Source: Bacteroidota bacterium (GTDB taxonomy: Bacteria > Bacteroidota > Bacteroidia > Flavobacteriales > Flavobacteriaceae). Taken from it: DNA of 5,298 bases. Location: contig JAEWKB010000250.1 of the NCBI GenBank assembly GCA_023386255.1, positions 1 to 5,298 of the forward strand. The letters are read 5' to 3'. The translations under genes were made by a program, and so were the position numbers. Below, in pieces: positions 1 to 5,298 of the stretch (position 1 is its first letter; each line of letters opens with the position of its first letter). Below the pieces are notes generated by a model. It searched no databases and had not been told where the DNA came from. It saw only the letters and a program-made list of their open reading frames with translations.

Positions 1-42
1 GCTCTTTATGTGGTCCTGTCCTAAAATCTCTGAAAAAAGCAT
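1..42 (-). CDS. holB: DNA polymerase III subunit delta' (partial, N-terminus only)
   Basis: The minus strand from position 42 to the window edge encodes MLFSEILGQDHIKS, open to the edge. This matches what I recall of the N-terminus of flavobacterial DNA polymerase III delta' proteins, which begin with a short MLF-x-E-I-x-GQ-x-HIK segment before the AAA+ core. The delta' subunit is part of the clamp-loader complex that places the sliding clamp on primed DNA in the cytoplasm. Only 14 residues are visible, so no ATP-binding fold, zinc site or length can be checked, and the call rests on the N-terminal signature alone. A perfect TAnnTTTG box ends 4 bases before the ATG, and no Shine-Dalgarno sequence is present. 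The gene lies 74 bases downstream of the parvulin-like gene on the same strand. The GQ-x-HIK pattern also occurs in other clamp-loader-like AAA+ proteins, so a DnaX-like relative is a weaker alternative. Confidence 0.7.
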   Translation of the reverse strand, partial: MLFSEILGQDHIKS

Positions 43-46
43 ACGG

Positions 47-54
47 CAAAGATA
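47..54 (-). promoter_or_regulatory. Bacteroidetes -7 box of the delta' subunit gene
   Basis: The minus strand reads TATCTTTG, a perfect match to the Bacteroidetes -7 consensus TAnnTTTG, followed by CC. Only four bases separate it from the ATG at 42. No TTG (-33 element) lies 17-23 bases upstream. Transcription from this box should begin at or within a few bases of the start codon. Confidence 0.55.
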
Positions 55-116
55 GCAGAAAGTTTGTTAGTGGCTGAGGGACTAAGGCGGTGAGATGTTA
101 AGTAGCTTAGATTAAC

Positions 117-677
117 CTACTTTTTATACGTTGCGTGCAATACCCGCACCGCTTTCCGGGGCACCGGCAGGCCATTCAATACTATTACATAGAAGCCGCC
201 TTCATAGTCCACCGTAAAAATTTCACCGGGTTTATGTGTGGCGAAGGCTTCATCAAATCCTGTACCCTTGTTCACCACATCATAGTTTATAGCCCCCGAC
301 TCTCCATCAGGCGCATATTTTTCTATCAGGCTTTGAAAAGTTGCGCCTGCTTTATATTCTGCCAGGATTCTTTTCTGATGCGCTGTGTGCTGTTCCAATG
401 TAAATCCAGGATTGGTTACCGCCAGTATATTACAATTCTGTACCTTTACATTTTCCACCCCATACGCTTTGTATATTTCGTTACCGTTAATTATCAGCTC
501 CCCCTGTTCTCGCTTTGCGTACATGTCATAAAGCTCCTCCCCTTCGTAATATATTGTCATGTCCCGCTCCTCTGCAGTTTGTAAAAAAGCTTCGGCTTCA
601 GGCGCGGTTAACGGTTTTTCCTGGGCTTTAAGGCTACAGAAAAAAGCAAGGGCAGCTATGCACAGGATAATCTTCAT
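117..677 (-). CDS. exported parvulin-like peptidyl-prolyl isomerase family protein
   Basis: A 186-residue protein with a Sec signal peptide (residues 1-18: charged K2, hydrophobic core, likely cleavage after SLKA before Q19). No lipobox is present, because C14 is preceded by AFF. It is therefore probably periplasmic. Residues about 80-170 resemble a parvulin domain: a strand at NILAV (83-87), the helix ILAEYKAGATFQSLIEKY (104-121), then DGESG, FDEAF (141-145), KPGEIFTVDY (149-158) and a closing strand GFYVIVLNG (161-169). The family interconverts cis and trans peptide bonds before proline, or chaperones exported proteins. Histidines expected in the first and last strands of classical parvulins (HILV, GFHII) are replaced here (NILAV, GFYVI), so catalysis is doubtful. 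Similar short proteins, annotated as peptidylprolyl isomerase, occur in Flavobacteriaceae (from memory). The start is fixed by the signal peptide. The gene lies 45 bases downstream of the PH-like membrane gene, with its own -7 box between them. Confidence 0.75.
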   Translation of the reverse strand: MKIILCIAALAFFCSLKAQEKPLTAPEAEAFLQTAEERDMTIYYEGEELYDMYAKREQGELIINGNEIYKAYGVENVKVQNCNILAVTNPGFTLEQHTAHQKRILAEYKAGATFQSLIEKYAPDGESGAINYDVVNKGTGFDEAFATHKPGEIFTVDYEGGFYVIVLNGLPVPRKAVRVLHATYKK

Positions 678-682
678 AGCGC

Positions 683-690
683 CAAATATA
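683..690 (-). promoter_or_regulatory. Bacteroidetes -7 box of the parvulin-like gene
   Basis: The minus strand reads TATATTTG, a perfect TAnnTTTG, followed by GC. It ends five bases before the ATG at 677. No TTG is found 17-23 bases upstream, so only the -7 half is supported. Its position implies a transcript with almost no 5' leader, and a promoter separate from the gene upstream. Confidence 0.55.
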
Positions 691-722
691 TAAAAGTAAT
701 TAATGCGGAAGTTTTGATGCTT

Positions 723-1187
723 TTAAAGCAGCGCATTTTCGATTTCTTCAATCCACAATAAATTTCCTTTTACAAGGAACCCTCTGGAACCATTTTTTGT
801 GCCGATTATTATCCTGCGGTCAAGTGAATTATATAGCTTGGCAAAAGAAACATCAGTAACATCATTTAATAATATGGTCACCTCTGCCTTCCTGCCCTTA
901 AATATCAGCCTGTCTTTCATCAGGCACAGGGAGCCTTTTACCGGCTTGTCATCAATTGTATGAATTGCCGAACTTTTATACACAACCTGATTCACTTGTA
1001 TACTTTCACCGGCATCCGTTTTAACTGCCCTGACAGCCGATGATAAAATAAAAACAATATAGGTAAGGCTGATGATCCCTAACGATATAAGTGCAGTTTC
1101 AACAGTCAGTCTATCTGTTATATAAATAAAAGCAACTGCTGTTAGTGCTAAAAAAGGGAAGATGAAGTGCTTGCTTCTTATTATCAT
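723..1187 (-). CDS. unrecognised membrane protein with two N-terminal helices and a PH/GRAM-like C-terminal half
   Basis: A 154-residue protein that I cannot assign to a named family. Residues 8-24 and 32-52 are two hydrophobic segments separated by a short loop with charged residues (DRLTVE), predicting a helical hairpin in the inner membrane. The next residues (RAVKTDAG) carry two positive charges, so the C-terminal part is probably cytoplasmic. Residues about 72-154 alternate short beta strands and end in a helix (WIEEIENALL). The run KGSLCLMKDRLIFKG, then a strand with VTILLNDVTDVSF, then RRIIIGTKNGSRGFLV and a final helix, is the pattern of bacterial PH or GRAM-like domains. Those domains often bind lipids or proteins at membranes, but no ligand can be inferred here. 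It heads the leftward group, 45 bases before the parvulin-like gene. The start ATG has no Shine-Dalgarno sequence. The call as a real gene is firm; the fold is an inference from pattern. Confidence 0.8.
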   Translation of the reverse strand: MIIRSKHFIFPFLALTAVAFIYITDRLTVETALISLGIISLTYIVFILSSAVRAVKTDAGESIQVNQVVYKSSAIHTIDDKPVKGSLCLMKDRLIFKGRKAEVTILLNDVTDVSFAKLYNSLDRRIIIGTKNGSRGFLVKGNLLWIEEIENALL

Positions 1188-1282
1188 AATGTGCTATTTA
1201 AAGTTATACCATGCAGCATCTTTAGAACATAATCAGGAATGCATACTGGTTAATATTTTCATAAAATTCTGATAATCATGCA

Positions 1283-1290
1283 CAAATATA
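1283..1290 (-). promoter_or_regulatory. candidate -7 box for the PH-like membrane gene
   Basis: The minus strand reads TATATTTG, a perfect TAnnTTTG, 95 bases before the ATG at 1187. No TTG lies at the usual spacing upstream. It would give a leader of about 90 bases. A weaker box, TAACTTTA (1199-1206 on minus), lies closer to the ATG and is an alternative. Confidence 0.35.
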
Positions 1291-1411
1291 TAAGGTATGA
1301 TTTCCTGTAAAAGCAGTAACCGACCAACTGCGGAATAAAATCGATGAACAACAGGCCCGGGAAAATATTCATTACAAAAAAGTGCAGTTTTACTACAAAA
1401 TATATATTTAA

Positions 1412-1429
1412 CACTTGATTAATCAACTG
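1412..1429. repeat. 18-base imperfect palindrome, possible operator
   Basis: The core TTGATTAATCAA (1415-1426) is a perfect 12-base palindrome. One mismatched pair (C1414/C1427) is followed by two more matching pairs (CA at 1412-1413 with TG at 1428-1429). It lies about 50 bases upstream of the pgk -33 element. It is AT-rich, so chance is a real possibility, and no regulator can be named. Confidence 0.25.
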
Positions 1430-1476
1430 AAAAACAATTAGTTATTTCCAGCTCAAAAATCTTTTTGAACATTTTG

Positions 1477-1509
1477 TTGGCTTTTTATTAACAGAAAAAA
1501 CTATATTTG
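1477..1509 (+). promoter_or_regulatory. pgk promoter, Bacteroidetes type
   Basis: TTG at 1477-1479 and TATATTTG at 1502-1509 (perfect TAnnTTTG, followed by CC) are separated by 22 bases, within the range for Bacteroidetes primary sigma-factor promoters. A second TTG sits directly before, at 1474-1476. Transcription should begin a few bases after 1509, giving a leader of roughly 35 bases before the pgk ATG. This is the only promoter in the window with both elements. Confidence 0.7.
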
Positions 1510-1549
1510 CCTTTCTACTAAGTCAACAAAAACAACCTGACCCAAGCCA

Positions 1550-2737
1550 ATGAAAACACTTTCTGACATTAACTTTAAAGATAAAAAAGCTGTTATACGT
1601 GTAGATTTTAATGTGCCGCTGGATGAAAATTTCAGTGTTACCGATGCTAACCGCATTGAGGCCGCCAAACCTACTGTTGACAAAATTTTAAAAGATGGCG
1701 GAAGTGTAATATTGATGTCGCACCTGGGCAGGCCGAAAGGCAAAGAAGACAAGTACTCCCTTAAGCATATTGTTGACAAAACATCTGAAGTGCTGGGGGT
1801 AAAAGTAAAATTTGTAGCCGACAGCATTGGTGCTGAAGTAGAGCAGGCTGCCCGTGATTTGAAGCCGGGCGAGGTGCTTATGTTGGAAAACCTTCGATTT
1901 TACAAAGAAGAAGAGGCCGGAGATGAAGCTTTTGCAGAAAAACTTGCTAAACTTGGTGATGTTTATGTAAATGACGCCTTTGGTACTGCACACCGTGCAC
2001 ATGCTTCCACTACAATCATTGCAAAATTTTTCCCGCAGGATAAAGTTTTCGGGGCGCTGTTGGCTAAAGAAATTGAAAGCCTTGACAAAGTGCTTAAGAA
2101 CAGCGAGAAACCTGTTACGGCGGTATTGGGCGGAAGCAAGGTATCATCAAAAATTACTGTTATTGAGAATATTCTTGACAAGGTAGACCACCTGATCATA
2201 GGCGGAGGGATGACGTTTACATTCATTAAAGCACAGGGCGGTAAAATTGGTGATTCTATTTGTGAGGATGACAAGCAGGAGCTTGCGCTTGATATTTTGG
2301 CTAAAGCCAAAGAAAAAGGCGTGCAGGTACACCTCCCGGTAGATGTTGTTGCGGCTGATGCATTTAATAATGATGCCAAGACCCAGGTTACCGATGTAAA
2401 TGCAATACCGGACGGATGGCAGGGGCTGGATGCAGGACCAAAGTCACTTGAAAATTTCAGGAAAGTTATCCTGGAGTCTAAAACAATCCTTTGGAACGGC
2501 CCGCTTGGGGTATTTGAAATGGAGAACTTTGCCAAAGGAACCATTGAACTGGGTAACGATATTGCCGAAGCTACTAAAAAAGGTGCATTCTCGCTGGTTG
2601 GCGGGGGCGACTCAGTAGCGGCGGTAAAACAATTTGGCCTGGAGCCGAAAATGAGCTACGTGTCTACCGGCGGGGGCGCAATGCTTGAAATGCTTGAAGG
2701 AAAAACCCTGCCGGGAATAGCTGCCATACAGGAGTAG
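1550..2737 (+). CDS. pgk: phosphoglycerate kinase
   Basis: A complete 395-residue enzyme, normal length for bacterial Pgk. It transfers phosphate from 1,3-bisphosphoglycerate to ADP, giving ATP and 3-phosphoglycerate in glycolysis, and runs in reverse in gluconeogenesis, in the cytoplasm. The N-terminal domain shows the family signature [11 protein letters not shown] (15-25, with D19 and N21), R35, the substrate loop HLGRPKG (58-64), R116 in LENLRF and R149 in [13 protein letters not shown]. The C-terminal nucleotide domain shows GGSKVSSK (194-201, with K197 and K201), an [10 protein letters not shown] strand-loop, [17 protein letters not shown] (351-358) and the closing [13 protein letters not shown]. 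No key residue is missing and no frame break is seen, so it should be active. The start is the first ATG before the signature; the upstream bases carry no Shine-Dalgarno sequence, which is usual in Bacteroidetes. A strong promoter lies just upstream. The next gene follows after 97 bases on the same strand. Confidence 0.98.
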   Translation: MKTLSDINFKDKKAVIRVDFNVPLDENFSVTDANRIEAAKPTVDKILKDGGSVILMSHLGRPKGKEDKYSLKHIVDKTSEVLGVKVKFVADSIGAEVEQAARDLKPGEVLMLENLRFYKEEEAGDEAFAEKLAKLGDVYVNDAFGTAHRAHASTTIIAKFFPQDKVFGALLAKEIESLDKVLKNSEKPVTAVLGGSKVSSKITVIENILDKVDHLIIGGGMTFTFIKAQGGKIGDSICEDDKQELALDILAKAKEKGVQVHLPVDVVAADAFNNDAKTQVTDVNAIPDGWQGLDAGPKSLENFRKVILESKTILWNGPLGVFEMENFAKGTIELGNDIAEATKKGAFSLVGGGDSVAAVKQFGLEPKMSYVSTGGGAMLEMLEGKTLPGIAAIQE

Positions 2738-2834
2738 GTAGTGTTAAAGTTTGCAATATTAATTAAAAACCATAGTTATAACACACATTGTTACTTTGTA
2801 ATAAAATGTAATTTAACTGATTAAAAAGTAAATT

Positions 2835-4589
2835 ATGAATAAAAAAAGAACATTGTCCTTTGTATTCGCATTATTGTCTTTTGCGGGTTTCGCACAGGGC
2901 CCGTCGGAGGCAAACACACAATCTCAACCGGAAATTAAGCTTTCTTTTCTTGATTCTATAAAATCAACTTTTGTCCACCACAATGAGCTTTCGCGCATTG
3001 ACAGCCTTTGGCTGAAGGAGCTGGCTAACCAGGACCTTTTTGAAGGTATGCAGGAAGATTTAGAAAAGGTAAACCCTGATGAGGAAGTGTCATATGCACT
3101 TTCTACAGAATTGCTTAAGGAAAGGCTTGCAAAAATGGACGCTAAATCTCCGTTTAACATAGAGTATACAAAGAGCCTTGAAAATGTAATAAAGTCTTAC
3201 CTGAAGAACAGGCCAAGGGCATACGAAAGGCTTATGGCCATTTCAGAGTATTATTTCCCTATGTTTGAGGAGCACCTTGCCAAGTACAACGTGCCTATCG
3301 AAATTAAATACCTGGCTATTGTAGAATCGGCACTTAATCCGCGTGCACGCTCAAGAGTTGGCGCCGGCGGGCTTTGGCAGTTCATGTATGCTACCGGCAA
3401 ACAGTATGGCCTCGAGGTAAATTCGTATGTTGATGAAAGGAATGACCCGCTAAAAGCTACCGAGGCAGCATGCCAGTATCTTAGCAGCCTGTACAACATA
3501 TTTGGAGACTGGGACCTGGTGCTTGCATCATACAATTCAGGCCCGGGTAATGTAACCAAAGCCATCCGCCGCTCAGGACAGTACAGAAACTACTGGAATA
3601 TCAGGAAGCACCTTCCGCAGGAAACACAAGGTTATGTGCCGGCTTTCCTTGCTACAATGTATATTTATGAATACCAGAAAGAACATGGTATAAAGCCGAA
3701 AAAAGCGCCGCTTACCTATTTTGAGACTGATACGATTATGGTTAAGCGCCAGATGTCGTTCAGGCAGATAGCACAATTGCTTGATGTGCCTGTACAGCAG
3801 CTTCAGTTCCTTAACCCAATTTATAAACTTGACGTAATACCTTACATGGCAAATAAGCCACACTACCTGAGGCTGCCAAAAGACAAAATAGCACTATTCG
3901 CCTCAAACGAAAAAGCTATATATGCTTATGTTGACTATGAGGATAAAAAGAGGGAGAGGCCAAACTTTAACCTTAACCCTATTGTTGAAAAACGTGATTC
4001 AACCGCAATAGCTTACCATACTACCTATAAAAAGAAAAAATCGGTAGCTACCAAAACTTACAAGGTTAAGCGTGGCGATAGTCTGGGCGAAATTGCTAAT
4101 AAATATGGCGTATCAGTAGCTGAAATTAAAAAATGGAATAAAGTTAAGGGCAATAACATTATGCCGGGCCAGCGCCTTAAGATAAGGCAGGATGTTATGG
4201 TAACCGTTCCTGTAAAAGAAGCCATAGCAGTTAAAGCGCCAAAAGCAAAAGACGTTAAAGAACCTGCGGCAACGCCTTCAGCTACCGCCGTAGCTGAAAA
4301 TACTAAGCCCGCATCAGTGCCTGATACACAGGATGAAACTGTAGCGGCGGCCGATACAAAAACAGCCGTAGCAACCAAAGAAGGCAACAGAAGGGCAAAA
4401 GACATCAATTTTGAAGAGGAGCGTATGTACATAGTACAAAAGGGCGACTCATTGTTCAGCATTGCCAAAAAGCATCCGGGTGTAACCGTTGAAAACCTTA
4501 AAACCTGGAATGAAATTCAGGGTGAAAGCATACAGCCGGGAATGAAGCTTAAGGTTGCTACCACAAATAACGGAGGTACTACAAATTAA
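2835..4589 (+). CDS. mltD: secreted MltD-type lytic murein transglycosylase with LysM repeats
   Basis: A 584-residue exported enzyme. The signal peptide (residues 1-20) has KKR, a hydrophobic core and likely cleavage at FA before Q21; no lipobox is present. Residues 21-130 are a charged helical region without an assigned family. Residues about 138-250 form the GH23 (SLT) domain: catalytic E164 in AIVESALNP, GLWQFM (179-184), ASYNSGPGNV (231-240) and YVPAFLA (267-273). Such enzymes cut the MurNAc-GlcNAc bond of peptidoglycan, leaving 1,6-anhydro ends, during wall growth or recycling. Residues about 303-350 look like a degenerate LysM, and clear LysM domains sit at 407-450 (YKVKRGDSLGEIA...) and 531-574 (MYIVQKGDSLFSIA...). 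These bind glycan chains. A low-complexity linker rich in Ala, Lys, Thr and Val (about 451-526) separates the two. It sits 97 bases after pgk and 12 bases before the DUF4837 lipoprotein gene. E. coli MltD is a lipoprotein; this one is not. Confidence 0.93.
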   Translation: MNKKRTLSFVFALLSFAGFAQGPSEANTQSQPEIKLSFLDSIKSTFVHHNELSRIDSLWLKELANQDLFEGMQEDLEKVNPDEEVSYALSTELLKERLAKMDAKSPFNIEYTKSLENVIKSYLKNRPRAYERLMAISEYYFPMFEEHLAKYNVPIEIKYLAIVESALNPRARSRVGAGGLWQFMYATGKQYGLEVNSYVDERNDPLKATEAACQYLSSLYNIFGDWDLVLASYNSGPGNVTKAIRRSGQYRNYWNIRKHLPQETQGYVPAFLATMYIYEYQKEHGIKPKKAPLTYFETDTIMVKRQMSFRQIAQLLDVPVQQLQFLNPIYKLDVIPYMANKPHYLRLPKDKIALFASNEKAIYAYVDYEDKKRERPNFNLNPIVEKRDSTAIAYHTTYKKKKSVATKTYKVKRGDSLGEIANKYGVSVAEIKKWNKVKGNNIMPGQRLKIRQDVMVTVPVKEAIAVKAPKAKDVKEPAATPSATAVAENTKPASVPDTQDETVAAADTKTAVATKEGNRRAKDINFEEERMYIVQKGDSLFSIAKKHPGVTVENLKTWNEIQGESIQPGMKLKVATTNNGGTTN

Positions 4590-4601
4590 ACAAGCACATA
4601 C

Positions 4602-5298
4602 ATGAAAAGACTGAAACAAATAGCAGTTTTTGTTTTTGTCATTTCCCTGATTGCCTGTAAAAGCGATAAGCAGACATCTGCCGCTTCTACAGGCAATATT
4701 AATGAAATAGCCATTGTAATAAGTGATGTGCTGTGGAATGGGGAGGTGGGCGACAGCCTGCGAAAAAAGTTTGCGGCGCCTGTTGACGGCCTTACTCAGG
4801 AAGAACCCATTTTTACCCTTAATCAGTACAATGAAAAGGCTTTTACCGGCAGCCTTAGCAAAGGCAGGAACATTATTGTGGTAGAGCAGGCCGGTAAAAA
4901 TGATTTCAGTTTTAAACACAATGCCAACTGCACCCCGCAAAACATTTTTACTGTAACAGGCAAATCAATAGATGACCTCATCCATCAGCTGGAAATGCAT
5001 GCTGATGAGATAATCATGAAGATACGGGATACCGAAGTGACCGAATATCAGGCAAGGCATAAAAAAGCAGGGCTTCTTAAAGAAACTGCTTTTGGGCAGT
5101 TTGGCATATCTGCAGCTGTACCGGCAACTTTTAATTTCACTATCAGAAATGATGATTTCATGTGGCTGAAAAAGGATATCCCCAGCGGAAACACCAGCCT
5201 GCTCATTTACAGCGTGCCTTATCCTGTTATCGAAAAAAATAAGACGCTCATCAATAACATCATACAAATGCGCGATTCTATAGGCAATATGTATATAC
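4602..5298 (+). CDS. DUF4837 family lipoprotein (partial, 3' end outside the window)
   Basis: An open frame of 232 codons running to the right edge without a stop. It begins with a lipoprotein signal: MKRLKQ, a hydrophobic run and the lipobox LIAC with the lipidated C19. After CKSDKQ and a short Ser/Ala/Thr-rich tether, residues 31 onward fit the DUF4837 pattern as I recall it: GNINEIAIVISDVLWNG (31-47), a GDSLRKKF helix (50-57), the LTQEEPIFTL segment (64-73), SKGRNIIVV (86-94), then a long charged helical stretch (122-160) and AFGQFGISAAVPATFNF (163-179). Family members I know of are about 320-330 residues, so perhaps 90-100 are missing here. Function is unknown. The 12-base gap after the transglycosylase gene points to one operon and a role at the envelope. 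The acidic run typical of Bacteroidetes surface-export signals is not evident after C19, so it may face the periplasm. No Shine-Dalgarno sequence precedes the ATG. Confidence 0.88.
   Translation, partial: MKRLKQIAVFVFVISLIACKSDKQTSAASTGNINEIAIVISDVLWNGEVGDSLRKKFAAPVDGLTQEEPIFTLNQYNEKAFTGSLSKGRNIIVVEQAGKNDFSFKHNANCTPQNIFTVTGKSIDDLIHQLEMHADEIIMKIRDTEVTEYQARHKKAGLLKETAFGQFGISAAVPATFNFTIRNDDFMWLKKDIPSGNTSLLIYSVPYPVIEKNKTLINNIIQMRDSIGNMYI

Larger units (their letters stand above)
1188..1549. other. divergent intergenic region between the membrane-protein gene and pgk
   Basis: These 362 bases separate two diverging genes and are AT-rich, with a slightly GC-richer patch around 1320-1360. They hold the pgk promoter (1477-1509), a minus-strand TAnnTTTG box (1283-1290) and a palindrome at 1412-1429. 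I see no tRNA, no riboswitch-like structure, no terminator hairpin with a T-run and no repeat copies. Short open frames exist (a 24-codon one on plus, a 37-codon one on minus) but neither is supported as a gene. Confidence 0.6.

Noticed and set aside
97..116. Inverted repeat GTTAA/TTAAC between the parvulin-like and delta' genes, considered as a terminator
   Set aside because: The stem is only 5 AT-rich pairs with a 10-base loop, and no T-run follows on the minus strand.
135..584. Plus-strand open frame of 149 codons opposite the parvulin-like gene
   Set aside because: It lies antisense inside a well-supported gene, has no recognisable domain or signal and an odd residue mix rich in Cys, Tyr and Phe; it is a shadow.
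1304..1320. Similarity of CCTGTAAAAGC here to the start of the DUF4837 gene (CCTGTAAAAGC near 4655)
   Set aside because: An 11-base match without extension on either side; expected by chance in AT-rich DNA and not a repeat family.
1344..1418. Plus-strand 24-codon frame beginning MNNRPGKIF in the intergenic region
   Set aside because: Too short, no ribosome-binding or promoter signal at the right distance, and no recognisable content.
1963..2544. Minus-strand open frame of 193 codons inside pgk
   Set aside because: It is fully antisense to an unmistakable pgk, with a Ser/Pro/Thr-rich translation typical of a reversed coding strand.
2741..2784. Inverted repeat GTGTTA/TAACAC after pgk, considered as a terminator
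   Set aside because: Six pairs across a 32-base loop with no T-run; too weak to support termination.
4449..4940. Minus-strand open frame of 163 codons over the transglycosylase end and the DUF4837 gene
   Set aside because: The plus-strand genes are clearly real here, with LysM motifs and a lipobox; the antisense translation shows no family features.
4965..5267. Minus-strand open frame of 100 codons near the right edge
   Set aside because: It lies antisense to the DUF4837 reading frame, which continues unbroken to the edge and keeps its family pattern.

Overview
The window looks like a chromosomal stretch from a Flavobacteriaceae bacterium, most likely Flavobacterium or a close relative. The evidence is an AT-rich base composition, several Bacteroidetes-type -7 boxes (TAnnTTTG) just upstream of genes, start codons without Shine-Dalgarno sequences, and proteins typical of this family: a DUF4837 lipoprotein, a flavobacterial parvulin-like exported protein and a MltD-type transglycosylase. 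These assignments come from recognising the protein sequences by eye; no database search was run.

Left part, minus strand (1-1187). Three genes are read leftward. The first 14 codons of a DNA polymerase III delta' subunit gene (holB) run off the left edge. Behind it lies a small exported parvulin-like protein (117-677), then an unrecognised protein with two membrane segments and a PH/GRAM-like C-terminal half (723-1187). Each has a TAnnTTTG box upstream. For the first two the box is only 4-5 bases from the ATG, which implies leaderless or nearly leaderless mRNAs.

Divergent intergenic region (1188-1549, 362 bases). It is AT-rich and holds the pgk promoter (TTG, 22-base spacer, TATATTTG), a probable -7 box for the leftward gene, and a palindrome that could be an operator. 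No RNA gene or convincing small ORF was seen.

Right part, plus strand (1550-5298). A complete phosphoglycerate kinase gene (pgk) is followed after 97 bases by a secreted lytic transglycosylase with a GH23 catalytic domain and LysM repeats. Only 12 bases later comes a DUF4837 lipoprotein gene that is cut by the right edge after 232 codons. The last two are almost certainly co-transcribed and probably act together at the cell wall; pgk is a glycolytic housekeeping gene and may simply be a conserved neighbour.

I saw no mobile element, CRISPR array, rRNA, tRNA, toxin-antitoxin pair or defence cassette. This is an ordinary core-genome region. The points most worth a second look are the near-leaderless promoters, the parvulin-like protein that lacks the usual active-site histidines, and the uncharacterised DUF4837 lipoprotein coupled to a transglycosylase.
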